A stretch of 64,000 bases of DNA, taken from NCBI RefSeq assembly GCF_023008405.1, contig NZ_CP095376.1, positions 520,001 through 584,000 of the forward strand. The letters run 5' to 3'. The position numbers were made by a program, and so were the translations under genes. Positions 40,388 to 50,605 of the stretch are shown in pieces. Within the stretch, counting starts at the first letter, position 1. Each line of letters begins with the position of its first letter. The notes beneath the pieces are model-generated. The model worked only from the letters and a program-made list of their open reading frames with translations, did not search any database and had not been told where the DNA came from. The DNA is from Amycolatopsis sp. FBCC-B4732. Lineage in GTDB: Bacteria; Actinomycetota; Actinomycetes; Mycobacteriales; Pseudonocardiaceae.

Positions 40388-41449
40388 ATGGCTCCGGGTT
40401 TGGTCAGGATCGCGCTGCGGCGGACGCTGCGGGACGTGAAGTACGTCGAGGTCGTGCGCCCGGGGCGGGCGCGGGGGCTCGTCAAGGACGTGTACCGGCA
40501 GGTCGAGCGGGACTTCGGGATGCTCGCGCCGCCGATGGCGCTGCACTCGCCTTCGCCGGAGGTGCTCGCCGCGGCCTGGGTCGTGCTGCGGGAGTCGCTC
40601 GTGGCCGGCGGGACCGCGAGCCGCGCCGGCAAGGAAGTCGTCGCGGCCGCCGTTTCCGCGGCCAACGACTGCCCCTACTGCGTCGAGGTGCACGGGATGG
40701 CGCTCGGGTCGCTGGGGGATCCCGCGGCCGCGGCGGCCATCGAGGCCGGGGACGTCGGGGCCATCCCGGACCGCGACACGCGGGCGCTGGCGGCCTGGGC
40801 GCGGGGCGAGGGTCCGCTGCCCGCGGACGTCCCCGACGGCGCCGCCGCCGAGTTCACCGCGGTCGCCGTCGCCTTCCACTACCTCAACCGGGTGGTGAGC
40901 GTGTTCCTCGGCCCTTCGCCGCTGCCGGAGAGCGTTCCGCCGCAGGCGCGCGCGAAAGCCAAGGCGGTACTGGGCTTCCTGCTCAAGCCGGGTGCGCCGC
41001 CGCCGGCCGGGCGGGCGCTGGAACTGCTGCCCGCCGCGGCCGGGGACGGGCCGGGCTGGGCACTTCCGGGGGACACGCTGCCGGACGCCTTCGCGCGCGC
41101 CGAGGCGGCCGTGGCGGCCGCCGGTGAGCGCTCGGTGCCGTTCCGGGTGCGGGAGCTCGTCCGGCGGGAAGTCAAGGCGTGGGACGGGAAACCGCCGGGG
41201 CTGAGCCGGGCCTGGGGCGAGCCGGTGCTCGCCGAGCTGCCTGCCGGAGAACGGGCTGCCGGACGGCTGGCGCTGCTCACCGCCAAGGCCGCGTACCAGG
41301 TCGGGGCCGACGACGTCGCCGCCGTCGGCGCGTCCGATCGCGGCCTGGTGGAGCTGGTGTCGTGGGCCGCTTTCACCGCGGCCGTGGCGGCCGGCGAGCG
41401 CCTGCCGGTCCGCCCGCCAAGAGAAGACCCTGCAGGTCGGCGCGGGTGA
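40388..41449 (+). CDS. AhpD/carboxymuconolactone decarboxylase-like protein
   Basis: A 353-residue protein with an AhpD-type catalytic motif NDCPYCVEVHGM (residues 95-106; Cys-x2-Cys and His retained) in a helical fold. It is twice the usual length of single-domain members: the C-terminal half contains a second helical segment without the CxxC motif, as in peroxidase-related duplications. It may act as a thiol peroxidase or isomerase protecting against or shaping the reactive product. The ATG follows CAGGAGGAG. Confidence 0.75.
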   Translation: MAPGLVRIALRRTLRDVKYVEVVRPGRARGLVKDVYRQVERDFGMLAPPMALHSPSPEVLAAAWVVLRESLVAGGTASRAGKEVVAAAVSAANDCPYCVEVHGMALGSLGDPAAAAAIEAGDVGAIPDRDTRALAAWARGEGPLPADVPDGAAAEFTAVAVAFHYLNRVVSVFLGPSPLPESVPPQARAKAKAVLGFLLKPGAPPPAGRALELLPAAAGDGPGWALPGDTLPDAFARAEAAVAAAGERSVPFRVRELVRREVKAWDGKPPGLSRAWGEPVLAELPAGERAAGRLALLTAKAAYQVGADDVAAVGASDRGLVELVSWAAFTAAVAAGERLPVRPPREDPAGRRG

Positions 41450-41643
41450 TGATCGGAAGGTCGGATCGCCCGCCGGGGCGCGCAGCACCGGGACACACAG
41501 AAACTCCGGGACCGCGTCGCCGCCCCGAGCGGCAGCCGATCTGCTCAGGCCGGCGGTCGCCGCACGGTGGCGCCCTTACCCCCGCCCCGCGCGGCGGCCG
41601 CCGGCTCACGAGAAAGACGTCGCATCGGTGAAAGGACTGACAG

Positions 41644-42438
41644 GTGACTGACACCACGGGCGTGATCGCCGACCTGACCGCCGAGGCCGCCGAGGTGGAC
41701 GCGCTCGTCGCCGGCCTTTCCGAAGCGGAGTGGGACACCCCCACGCCCGCGCCCGGCTGGCCGGTCCGGCACCAGATCGGGCACCTCGCCTTCATCTTCC
41801 GCATCGCCGGCCTCTCGGCCGCGCAGCCGGAAGCCTTCGTCGCCATGACGAAGTCGCTCAAGGGCGGCTTCGAGGCCGCGGTGAACGCCGCGCTGGAGGA
41901 CTACGTCCACGACCCGGCCGAGGTCCTGCTGACCCGCTGGCGCGCCGAGCGGGACGCCGGCATCAAGGCCCTCGCGGCCGTGCCCGGTGACCAGCTGGTG
42001 CCGTGGCTGGTCAACCCGCTGCCGCCGTACGTGCTGGCGTGCGCCGGGATGATGGAGGCCTTCGGCCACGGCCAGGACATCGCCGACGCGCTCGGCGTGC
42101 GCCGCGAGCGGACCGACCGGATCAAGCACCTGGTCGGGTTCGCCGTGCGCGTGCGGGACTTCGGTTACGAGGCGCGGAACCTGAAGCCGCCGGCCGAGGA
42201 GTTCCGGTTCGAGCTCACCGCGCCCTCGGGCGCGCTCTGGACGTTCGGGCCCGAGGACGCGACCCAGCGGGTCAGCGGCAGCGCGGCGGACTTCTGCCTG
42301 CTGGTGACCCGGCGGCGGCACCGCTACGACCTCGACGTGCGGGCGCAGGGCACGCTGGCGGACCAGTGGCTCGACATCGCCCAGGCTTACCGCGGGCCGG
42401 CCGGCCAGGGCCGCAAGCCCGGCCAGTTCGACGCCTGA
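41644..42438 (+). CDS. TIGR03084-family DinB-like metal-binding protein
   Basis: A 264-residue protein with the three-helix metal site pattern: WPVRHQIGHLAF (residues 40-51) and FGHGQDIADALGV. The C-terminal part has FRFELTAPSGALWTFG. TIGR03084 proteins are relatives of mycothiol-dependent maleylpyruvate isomerase with unknown substrate. Its place between the E9-like region and the PKS suggests a thiol-transfer or detoxification step in the enediyne pathway. Confidence 0.8.
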   Translation: MTDTTGVIADLTAEAAEVDALVAGLSEAEWDTPTPAPGWPVRHQIGHLAFIFRIAGLSAAQPEAFVAMTKSLKGGFEAAVNAALEDYVHDPAEVLLTRWRAERDAGIKALAAVPGDQLVPWLVNPLPPYVLACAGMMEAFGHGQDIADALGVRRERTDRIKHLVGFAVRVRDFGYEARNLKPPAEEFRFELTAPSGALWTFGPEDATQRVSGSAADFCLLVTRRRHRYDLDVRAQGTLADQWLDIAQAYRGPAGQGRKPGQFDA

Positions 42439-42689
42439 AAATCCATTGTAGACGGTGCGGGTCCCTTGTCCCAGCGTGCTGACGTGCGCGCCGCGGGCAG
42501 GGAGAGAGAAGACCGCCCGCACCGGCCGGGAGATGCTGGACTTCAACGGCCCGGCGGACGGGCACTCCGGGCGGCGCGGCCGCCCGAGGAGACAGACCGG
42601 CGGTGGGGCTCGAGCCCCGCACCGGAGGACAGCGGGGACCTGATGGTCCCGGTGATACGGGGCTCGAGAGCCAGTGGGAGTGCGGTGGC

Positions 42690-45600
42690 ATGAGCGTAGA
42701 GCGGATTTCGATCGTCGGTATCGGTCTCCGGTACCCCGACGCGAGTTCTCCGGAGGAGCTCTGGGAAAACGTGCTGGCCGGGCGCCGGGCGTTCCGCAGG
42801 CTGCCGGACGAGCGGATGAACCGGGCGGACTACTACTCACCGGACCCGAAGGCGCCGGACCGCTTTTACGCGCAGAAAGCGGCGGTGCTGCGGGACTACG
42901 AATTCGACCGGGTGGCGCACAAGGTCGCCGGCAGTACCTTCCGGGCGACGGACACGACGCACTGGCTCGCCCTCGAGGTCGCCGCGCAGGCGCTCGCGGA
43001 CGCCGGGTTCACCGAAGGTGACGGCGCCCCGCGGCAGAGCACCGGCGTCGTCATCGGCAACAGCCTGACCGGGGAGTTCTCCCGCGCCAACATCATGCGG
43101 CTGCGCTGGCCGTACGTGCGGCGCACGGTCGCGGCGGCGCTGAGCTCCCGCGGCTGGGAGGACGAGGAGACCGCGAGCTTCCTCCGGGAACTGGAAGTCC
43201 AGTACAAGGAGCCGTTCCCCGAGATCAACGAGGACACCCTCGCCGGTGGCCTGGCGAACACCATCGCCGGCCGCGTCTGCAACCACTTCGACTTCGCCGG
43301 CGGCGGCTACACCGTCGACGGCGCCTGCTCGTCTTCGCTGCTTTCGGTGGTCACCGCGGCCAACGCGCTCGTCCAGGGCGACCTGGACCTCGCCGTCGCC
43401 GGCGGTGTCGACCTGTCGATCGACCCGTTCGAGGTCATCGGCTTCGCCAAGACCGGCGCGCTGGCCAAGCGCGAGATGAAGGTCTACGACGCCGACTCCA
43501 ACGGCTTCTGGCCGGGCGAGGGCTCGGGCATGCTCGTCCTGATGCGCGAAAGCGACGCGCTGGAGCAGGGCAAGCGGATCTACGCGTCGATCGGCGGCTG
43601 GGGCGTCTCCTCCGACGGCAAGGGCGGCATCACCCGGCCCGAGGCCGCCGGGCACCGGCTGGCCATCAAGCGGGCCTACGACCGCGCGGGCTACGGCGTC
43701 GAGACCGTTTCCTACTTCGAGGGCCACGGCACCGGCACCGCGCTGGGCGACGCCACCGAGATCGAGGCGCTGTCCACCGCCCGCCGCGACGCCGACCCGC
43801 TGGCCAAGCAGGCCGCGCTGTCGACCATCAAGGGCAACATCGGCCACACCAAGGCCGCGGCGGGGGTCGCCGGCCTGATCAAGGCGACGCTGGCGGTGTA
43901 CCACCAGGTCATCCCGCCGGCCACCGGGCACCACGACCCGCACGAGTCGCTCACCGGCTCCTCGGCGCGGATGTACGTCCCGCGCGAGGCGTCGCTGTGG
44001 CCGGAGGACCAGCCGGTCCGCGCGGGTGTCTCCGCGATGGGCTTCGGCGGGATCAACTCCCACATCACCGTCACCGAGGCGCCGACCGCGCCGCGGCGCC
44101 GCGAGCTCGACGAGCGGGCCCGCGCGCTGGTCGCCGGCCGCCAGGACGCCGAACTGCTGCTCTTCGACGCCGACGACCTCGCGACCCTGCGCGGGAACGT
44201 GGCCGCGGTGCTGGAAACCGTGCCGAAGCTGTCGTTCGCCGAGCTGACCGACCTCGCCGCTTCGCTGGCGAAGGACCTTTCGGGCAAGGCGGTGCGCGCG
44301 GCGGTCGTCGCGGCCAACCCGGAGCACGCCGAGCGGAAGCTGACCAAGCTCCTGGAGCAGCTCGACTCGGGTGACGCGGTCTTCGACAGCGCCGACGGCA
44401 TCTTCGCGAGCAGCCGCGGCAGCGCGCCGAAGATCGGCTACCTGTTCCCCGGCCAGGGCTCCGGCCGCGGCGGCGAAAGCGCGCTGCGCCGCCGGTTCAC
44501 CGCGGCCGAGGAGATCTACCGCGCCGCCGGGCTGCCGGCCACCGGCGACCAGGTCGCCACCGAGGTGGCGCAGCCCCGGATCGTCACCGGTTCGCTGGCC
44601 GCGCTGCGGGTGCTGCGGTCGTTCGGCATCGAGGCTTCCACGGCCACCGGGCACAGCCTCGGCGAGCTGACCGCCCTGCACTGGGGCGGTGCGCTCGACG
44701 AGCGCGGGCTGCTGGCGCTGGCGAAAGTCCGCGGCAAGGTCATGGCCTCGACGACCGGCGACGGCACCGGCGCCATGGCCGGCATCGCCGCTTCGCCGAG
44801 CCGCGTCGAGGAACTGGGTCTCGGCTCGGACGTCGTCATCGCGGGCTACAACGCGCCGGAGCAGACCGTGATCTCCGGGCCCGCCCCGGCGATCGACAAG
44901 ATCGTCGCCCGGGCCAAGGCCCAGGGCGTCGGCGCGACCCGGATCAAGGTCTCGCACGCCTTCCACTCGCCGGCGGTCGAACCCGCCGCGAACGCGATGA
45001 CCGAGAAGCTGGGCGAATTCTCCTTCTCCCGCCTCGAGCGGCCGGTCGTCTCCACCGTGAGCGGCGACGTCCTGCACGCCGCGGAGAACCTGTCGGAGCT
45101 GCTGCGCGACCAGATCGTGCTGCCGGTCCGCTTCCGCGAAGCCGCCGCCAAGGTGGCCGAGCGCAGCGACCTGGTGGTCGAGGTCGGGCCGGGCCGGGTG
45201 CTGACCGGGCTGTTCGAGGAGATCGCGCCGGAGACCCCGGTGCTCGCGATCGACACGGACAACGCGTCGCTGCAGGCGCTGCTGCGGGTCGTCGGCGCGG
45301 CGTTCGCGCTCGGCGCCGACCTGGCGGTGGACGCGCTGTTCGAGGGCCGCGTCGTGCGCGCCCTGCCCGCGGACGGCGTCTTCAACTTCCTGGCCAGCCC
45401 GTGCGAGGCGGCGCCGTCGATCGACAGCGAGCTGGCCGCCGAGCTGGCCGCGGAGAAGGCGCAGGCCGCCGACGCCGACGCCGGCAACGCCGACAGCGAG
45501 TCCGGCTCGACGCTGGACCTGCTGCGCAAGCTCGCCGCCGAGCGCGTCGAGCTGCCGCTGGAAGCCGTCACCGCCGACACCCACCCGCTCGACGACCTGC

Positions 45601-48515
45601 ACCTTTCGTCGATCACGGTCGGGCAGCTGGTCAACGACGTCACCCGGGCGCTGGGGCGCCCCGCGCTGGAAGGCATGCCGAACTTCGCGACGGTGTGCCT
45701 CGGTGAGCTCGCCGAGATGATCGACGAGCTGGCGCAGACGGCGAAGCCGACCGACCAAGGCGCCGGCGAGGCTCCCGGTGTCGGCCCGTGGGTCCGGCCG
45801 TTCGCGGTCGAGTACGTGCCCGCGCCGCGGCCCACCGCGGACCTCACGCCGGGCGCCGGGCACGCCGAGTGGCAGGTCTTCGCGACCCCGCGCCACCCGC
45901 TGGCCGAACCGGTGAAGGCGGCGCTGGCGAAGGCGGGCGTCGGCGACGGCGTCCTGCTCGTCCTGCCGGCGGACTGCGACTCGAGCCACGTCGGCCTGTT
46001 CCTCGACGCCGGCCGCGCGGTCATGGCGGCTCCCAACGGCACGCGCTTCGTGGTCGTGCACCACGGCTACGGTGCCGCCGGCCTGGCCCGCACCCTGCGG
46101 CTCGAGGACCCCTCGGCGAAGACGACGATCATCGACTTCGCGGACCCGGCACCGTCGGGCGAGGACGCGATCGCGTCGGCCGTGACCACCGTGGTGGCCG
46201 AGGTCGCCGCGACCACGGACTTCACCGAAGCGCGCTACGGCGCCGACGGCGGGCGCACCGTGCCGCGGCTGTCCGCGCTGGCCGCGCCGAAGCCCGGCCC
46301 GATCCAGGACTCGCTGGACGCCACCGACGTCCTGCTCGTCACCGGTGGCGGCAAGGGCATCACGGCGGAGAGCGCGCTCGCGCTGGCCAAGGACTCCGGA
46401 GCGCGGCTGGCCCTGCTCGGGCGCAGCGACCCCGAGTCCGACACCGAGCTGGCGGAGAACCTCGACCGCATGGAAGCGGCGGGCATCCGCTACCGCTACG
46501 AGCGCGCCGACGTCACCAGCGCCCCGCAGGTCGCCGAGGTGGTCGCGCGGATCCAGGCCGACCTCGGCCCGGTCACCGCGGTGCTGCACGGCGCGGGCCG
46601 CAACGAGCCGGCCGCGCTGTTCTCCCTCACGGAGGACAGCTTCCGCAAGACGCTCGCCCCGAAGATCGGCGGCCTCAACGCGGTGCTGAACGCGGTCGAC
46701 CAGGACAAGATCAAGCTCCTGGTCACCTTCGGCAGCATCATCGGCCGGGCGGGCCTGCGCGGGGAAGCGCACTACGCCACGGCGAACGACTGGATGACCG
46801 AGCTGACCCTGCGCTTCGGCCAGGAACACCCGCAGGCGCGGGCGATCGCGCTGGAGTGGTCGGTCTGGTCGGGCACCGGCATGGGCGAGAAGCTCGGCGT
46901 GGTCAGCGCCCTGATGCGCGACGGCATCACGCCGATCCCCACGGAGGAGGGCATCACCATCCTCCGCCAGGTGCTGGCCGACCCGGCCGCGCCGCCGGTG
47001 CTGGTGGTCTGCGGCCGCACGTCGGGCCTGGCCACGCTGCCGATCCAGAAGCGGGAGCTGCCGCTGACCCGGTTCGTCGACCGCGCGGTCGTGCACTACC
47101 CCGGCGTCGAGCTGATCACCGAGGCGGACCTGTCCGACGGGTCGGACCCGTACCTGACCGACCACCTGCTCGACGGGCAGCTGCTGTTCCCGGCGGTGCT
47201 CGGCATGGAGGCCATGACGCAGGCCGCGGCGGCGACGCTCGACCGCACCGGCACCCCGGTGCTCTCGGACGTCGAGTTCCTCCGGCCGATCATCGTCTCG
47301 CCGGGCGGGTCGACCACGGTCCGGCTGGCCACGCTGGCCCGCGACGCCGACACCGTCGACGTCGTGATCCGCAGTGACGAGACGGGCTTCAGCGCCGACC
47401 ACTTCCGGGCGCGGCTGAGCTTCGCGCGGCCGGCGGAACTGGGCGAGCAGGTGCCCCGCGACGTCGCGCTGCCGCCGGTTCCGGTGGAGCCGATCAGCGA
47501 GCTCTACGGCTCGGTCCTGTTCCAGGGCAAGCGGTTCCAGCGGGTGCTGGGCTACCAGCGGGCGAGCGCCCGGCACGCGGTCGCCGAGATCGCGACCAGC
47601 GCGGACCACTACTGGTTCGCCCCGTTCCTCCCGCAGGAGCGGCTGCTGGCCGACCCCGGCACGCGGGACGCGATGATGCACGCGATCCAGTGCTGCGTCC
47701 CGGACGCGACGCTGCTGCCGCAGGGCATCGAGAAGCTGTACCTGGCCGAGCCGGGTGCCCAGCACGACGAGTACGTGCTGCTCGACGCCAGGGAACGGTC
47801 CCAGGACGGCGACAGCTACGTCTACGACCTCGACGTCCGGAACCCGGACGGCACCCTGGTCGAGCGCTGGGAAGGGCTGAAGCTGCGCGCGGTCCGCAAG
47901 CGCGACGGCGCCGGCCCCTGGGTCCCGTCGATGCTCGGGTCCTACGTGGAGCGTGCCTGTGAACGGCTGCTCGGCGGGACGCGGTCGGTGGTGCTCGAGC
48001 CGGACCCGGCCGGGCGCCCGGCGGAGGGCATCGCCGAGCGGAGGGCGCAGACCGCGCTCGCCGCGGGCCGCGCGCTCGACCGGCCGGTCGAGGTCCGCTA
48101 CCGCCCCGACGGCAAGCCCGAGTTCGACGCGGGCAACGTCGGCGCTTCGCACACCTCTCAGCTGACCCTCGTGGTCGCCGGCGCCGACCAGGTCGCCTGC
48201 GACATCGAGACGGCGATCGAACGCACCGAAGAGGACTGGGCCGGCCTGCTCGGCGAGGAGCTGCTCGGTCTCGGCCGGCTGCTGGCCGCCGACACCGGCG
48301 AGGCGATCAGCGTGGCGAACACCCGGGTCTGGAGCGCGCTGGAGTGCGTGCGCAAGACCGGGCTGATGACCCAGGCGCTGACCGTCCGCCAGGTCGACGC
48401 CGACGGGTGGGCGCTGCTCGCCTCCGGCAACGCCCGGATCGCCACCTGGTCGACCACCGTCAACGACCGGACCGACCCGATCGTGTTCGCCGTGCTCCAC
48501 GCAGAGGGGAACTGA
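42690..48515 (+). CDS. pksE: Iterative enediyne polyketide synthase (PKSE)
   Basis: A 1,941-residue type I PKS with the order typical of PKSE. KS: DGACSSS with Cys213, His in GHGTGTALGD and NIGHTK. AT: GHSLGE with Ser656. ACP: DDLHLSSITV, phosphopantetheine Ser974 probable. KR: LLVTGGGKGI near 1215 and catalytic Tyr near 1362 in HYATAND. DH: hot-dog region from about 1490. PPTase: VACDIETAIERTEEDW near 1838. It makes the linear polyene precursor of the warhead from acetyl/malonyl-CoA and self-activates its ACP. The ATG at 42690 follows GGGAG. A minus-strand frame of similar length is a codon-bias shadow. Confidence 0.95.
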   Translation: MSVERISIVGIGLRYPDASSPEELWENVLAGRRAFRRLPDERMNRADYYSPDPKAPDRFYAQKAAVLRDYEFDRVAHKVAGSTFRATDTTHWLALEVAAQALADAGFTEGDGAPRQSTGVVIGNSLTGEFSRANIMRLRWPYVRRTVAAALSSRGWEDEETASFLRELEVQYKEPFPEINEDTLAGGLANTIAGRVCNHFDFAGGGYTVDGACSSSLLSVVTAANALVQGDLDLAVAGGVDLSIDPFEVIGFAKTGALAKREMKVYDADSNGFWPGEGSGMLVLMRESDALEQGKRIYASIGGWGVSSDGKGGITRPEAAGHRLAIKRAYDRAGYGVETVSYFEGHGTGTALGDATEIEALSTARRDADPLAKQAALSTIKGNIGHTKAAAGVAGLIKATLAVYHQVIPPATGHHDPHESLTGSSARMYVPREASLWPEDQPVRAGVSAMGFGGINSHITVTEAPTAPRRRELDERARALVAGRQDAELLLFDADDLATLRGNVAAVLETVPKLSFAELTDLAASLAKDLSGKAVRAAVVAANPEHAERKLTKLLEQLDSGDAVFDSADGIFASSRGSAPKIGYLFPGQGSGRGGESALRRRFTAAEEIYRAAGLPATGDQVATEVAQPRIVTGSLAALRVLRSFGIEASTATGHSLGELTALHWGGALDERGLLALAKVRGKVMASTTGDGTGAMAGIAASPSRVEELGLGSDVVIAGYNAPEQTVISGPAPAIDKIVARAKAQGVGATRIKVSHAFHSPAVEPAANAMTEKLGEFSFSRLERPVVSTVSGDVLHAAENLSELLRDQIVLPVRFREAAAKVAERSDLVVEVGPGRVLTGLFEEIAPETPVLAIDTDNASLQALLRVVGAAFALGADLAVDALFEGRVVRALPADGVFNFLASPCEAAPSIDSELAAELAAEKAQAADADAGNADSESGSTLDLLRKLAAERVELPLEAVTADTHPLDDLHLSSITVGQLVNDVTRALGRPALEGMPNFATVCLGELAEMIDELAQTAKPTDQGAGEAPGVGPWVRPFAVEYVPAPRPTADLTPGAGHAEWQVFATPRHPLAEPVKAALAKAGVGDGVLLVLPADCDSSHVGLFLDAGRAVMAAPNGTRFVVVHHGYGAAGLARTLRLEDPSAKTTIIDFADPAPSGEDAIASAVTTVVAEVAATTDFTEARYGADGGRTVPRLSALAAPKPGPIQDSLDATDVLLVTGGGKGITAESALALAKDSGARLALLGRSDPESDTELAENLDRMEAAGIRYRYERADVTSAPQVAEVVARIQADLGPVTAVLHGAGRNEPAALFSLTEDSFRKTLAPKIGGLNAVLNAVDQDKIKLLVTFGSIIGRAGLRGEAHYATANDWMTELTLRFGQEHPQARAIALEWSVWSGTGMGEKLGVVSALMRDGITPIPTEEGITILRQVLADPAAPPVLVVCGRTSGLATLPIQKRELPLTRFVDRAVVHYPGVELITEADLSDGSDPYLTDHLLDGQLLFPAVLGMEAMTQAAAATLDRTGTPVLSDVEFLRPIIVSPGGSTTVRLATLARDADTVDVVIRSDETGFSADHFRARLSFARPAELGEQVPRDVALPPVPVEPISELYGSVLFQGKRFQRVLGYQRASARHAVAEIATSADHYWFAPFLPQERLLADPGTRDAMMHAIQCCVPDATLLPQGIEKLYLAEPGAQHDEYVLLDARERSQDGDSYVYDLDVRNPDGTLVERWEGLKLRAVRKRDGAGPWVPSMLGSYVERACERLLGGTRSVVLEPDPAGRPAEGIAERRAQTALAAGRALDRPVEVRYRPDGKPEFDAGNVGASHTSQLTLVVAGADQVACDIETAIERTEEDWAGLLGEELLGLGRLLAADTGEAISVANTRVWSALECVRKTGLMTQALTVRQVDADGWALLASGNARIATWSTTVNDRTDPIVFAVLHAEGN

Positions 48516-48517
48516 AG

Positions 48518-48970
48518 ATGACCGACTACTACGAGATCCGCCACACGGTCGGCTTCGAAGAGACCAACCTGGTGGGCAACGTCTACTACGTGAACTACGT
48601 GCGCTGGCAGGGCCGGTGCCGCGAGATGTTCCTGAAGGAGAAGGCGCCGGCGGTGCTCGAAGAGGTCCGCCACGACCTCAAGCTGTTCACCCTCAAGGTG
48701 GAGTGCGAGTTCTTCGCCGAGATCACCGCGTTCGACGAGCTGTCCATCCGGCTGCGCCTGGAGGAGCTCACCTCCACGCAGATCCAGTTCGCGTTCGACT
48801 ACGTGCACCTCACCGAGGACGGCGAGGAGCGCCTGGTGGCCCGGGGACGGCAGCGCATCGCCTGCATGCGCGGCCCCAACACGGCCACCGTGCCGTCGCG
48901 GGTCCCCGAGCAGCTGCGCGAGGCGCTGGTTCCCTACTCGACGGCCGCGGTCAACGGCAAGGGAGTCTGA
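48518..48970 (+). CDS. Enediyne thioesterase (SgcE10/CalE7-type hot-dog fold)
   Basis: A 150-residue hot-dog thioesterase. The signature EETNLVGNVYYVNYVRWQGRCREMF (residues about 13-37, in parts) is characteristic of the TEBC cassette protein, which releases the polyene from PKSE by hydrolysis and decarboxylation. The ATG is two bases after the PKSE stop, with GAGGGGAAC as ribosome site. PKSE and TE adjacency is universal in enediyne clusters. Confidence 0.95.
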   Translation: MTDYYEIRHTVGFEETNLVGNVYYVNYVRWQGRCREMFLKEKAPAVLEEVRHDLKLFTLKVECEFFAEITAFDELSIRLRLEELTSTQIQFAFDYVHLTEDGEERLVARGRQRIACMRGPNTATVPSRVPEQLREALVPYSTAAVNGKGV

Positions 48971-48971
48971 C

Positions 48972-49547
48972 GTGGGCTACGAAACCGAGCCTTCCGAGAG
49001 GACTCACGTCCTCAAGCGGCTACGGACCTCGCCGGCCCGCCGCGGGCTGTCGGCCCAGCCGGGGCTGCGCCAGGTGATGGCGCAGTTCGCGACCGGGGTG
49101 ACGGTGCTGACGGCGGGCGGGGAGGACGCGCACGGCATGACCGCCAACGCGTTCTCGTCGGTGTCGCTCGAACCGCCGATGGTGCTGTGCTGCGTTTCGA
49201 AGGCGGCCCGGATGCACGCCGCGATCGTCACCGCCGGCTCGTTCGGCGTGAACATCCTTTCGGCCGACCAGCAGGAGCTGTCGAAGTACTTCGCCGACTG
49301 GCGCCGTCCCGACGGCATCGCCCAGTTCGAAGCGGTCGGCTACACCGCGGGCGGCAAGACCGGCTCGCCGCTGCTCAAGGGCGCGCTGGCGTGGCTGGAG
49401 TGCGAGCTGGCCCAGGTGATCGAGGGCGGTGACCACTCGATCTTCCTCGGCCGGGTGGTCGAGACCAGCCGCGGCGAGGGCGAGCACGCGCTCGTCTTCT
49501 ACGGCGGCGGCTACCACCAGATCGACGGGCGGGCCCGCGCGGCCTGA
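48972..49547 (+). CDS. Flavin reductase-like protein (SgcE6-type)
   Basis: A 191-residue FMN-binding split-barrel protein. FATGVTVLTAGGEDAHGMTANAFSSVSLEPPMVLCCV (in parts, residues 37-72) and the C-terminal HALVFYGGGYHQ are the flavin reductase signatures of SgcE6/HpaC. It supplies reduced flavin to two-component monooxygenases; the partner oxygenase is not in the window. The GTG start is one base after the TE stop. Confidence 0.88.
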   Translation: MGYETEPSERTHVLKRLRTSPARRGLSAQPGLRQVMAQFATGVTVLTAGGEDAHGMTANAFSSVSLEPPMVLCCVSKAARMHAAIVTAGSFGVNILSADQQELSKYFADWRRPDGIAQFEAVGYTAGGKTGSPLLKGALAWLECELAQVIEGGDHSIFLGRVVETSRGEGEHALVFYGGGYHQIDGRARAA

Positions 49548-49561
49548 AGGGGGCGGAAAGC

Positions 49562-50605
49562 ATGTTGATCGCGGTCACGGGCGGGACGGGGTTCCTCGGC
49601 GGGCACACGGTCGCGGCGCTGCTGCGGCGGGGCCACCGGGTGCGGCTGCTCGCCCGTGACGCCGGTCGCGCTCCGTCCACTGTGGACGTCGTGGACGGCG
49701 ACGTCACGGATCCCGGTGCGGCGGCCCGGCTCGTCGACGGGGCGGACGCGCTGCTGCACGCGGCGGGTGTCTACACCTTCGACAGCAGGCGCCGGGCCGA
49801 GGTGCGGCGGGTCAACGTCGGCGGCACGGCGAACGTGCTCGACGCCGCCCGCCGAGCGGGTACCGGGCGGATCGTGCACGTCTCCACCGTCGGGGCGCTG
49901 TACCCGGCCCGGGAGCCGTCGATCGGCCCGGCCAGCCCGGTCGGCCGGCCGCGGGAGACCTACCTCGCGGCCAAGGCCGAGGCCGAGCTGATCGCCCGCG
50001 CGCACCGGGACGCCGGCGCGCCGGTCACCATCACCTACCCGCCCGCGCTGCTCGGTCCGGCCGACCCGCACCTGGGCGACCAGAACGCGCGGCTGCGGGA
50101 CCTGCTGCGCGGGCTGATGCCGATGTGGCCCTCCGGCGGGCTGCCGATCGGCGACGTCCGCGATTCGGCGGAGCTGCACGCGCGGCTGTTCGAGCCGGCG
50201 GCGCCGGGCCCCGCGTACTTCGGGCCCGGGCACTTCCTGCGCACCCGCGACTACCTCGCCGCCGTCCGGGCCGCGACCGGACGGCGGCTGCCCGCGGTGT
50301 TCCTGCCCGCCCGCGCGATGTTCCCGGTCGGCCACGCCGCCGGCCTGCTGCAGCGCGCCTGGCCGTGGCACATCCCGGCGGAGTACGGCGCGCTCTACGT
50401 GTGCGCCACCGCCGTCCCCGTCGACGCGGCCGCGCCGCACGCCGGCGTCCCCGCGCGGCCGGTGGCCCAGACCGTGCGCGACACGGTGGCGTGGCTGCAC
50501 GCCAGCGGGCGGCTGACCCGCCGTCAGGCGGGGACCGTTCTTCTGCCCAGAGTGTCCACTGTGGACGCCGGAGTCGGCGCCCCGACCGAGGAGGTCCTGC
50601 CATGA
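49562..50605 (+). CDS. NAD-dependent epimerase/dehydratase-family (extended SDR) protein
   Basis: A 347-residue extended SDR. NAD(P)-binding GGTGFLGGHTVAALLRRGH (residues 7-25), VDGADALLHAAGVYTF and the catalytic region STVGALYP...RETYLAAKAEAE, in which the Tyr-x3-Lys is present (YLAAK). Resembles dihydroflavonol-4-reductase-like SDRs more than sugar epimerases. It contains two copies of the palindrome GTCCACTGTGGAC (49675 and 50554). Coupled to the next small gene by ATGA. Confidence 0.82.
   Translation: MLIAVTGGTGFLGGHTVAALLRRGHRVRLLARDAGRAPSTVDVVDGDVTDPGAAARLVDGADALLHAAGVYTFDSRRRAEVRRVNVGGTANVLDAARRAGTGRIVHVSTVGALYPAREPSIGPASPVGRPRETYLAAKAEAELIARAHRDAGAPVTITYPPALLGPADPHLGDQNARLRDLLRGLMPMWPSGGLPIGDVRDSAELHARLFEPAAPGPAYFGPGHFLRTRDYLAAVRAATGRRLPAVFLPARAMFPVGHAAGLLQRAWPWHIPAEYGALYVCATAVPVDAAAPHAGVPARPVAQTVRDTVAWLHASGRLTRRQAGTVLLPRVSTVDAGVGAPTEEVLP

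Noticed and set aside
42837-48500. A 1,887-codon minus-strand frame opposite the PKS
   Set aside because: Shadow of codon bias; the plus strand encodes intact KS, AT, ACP, KR, DH and PPTase motifs.
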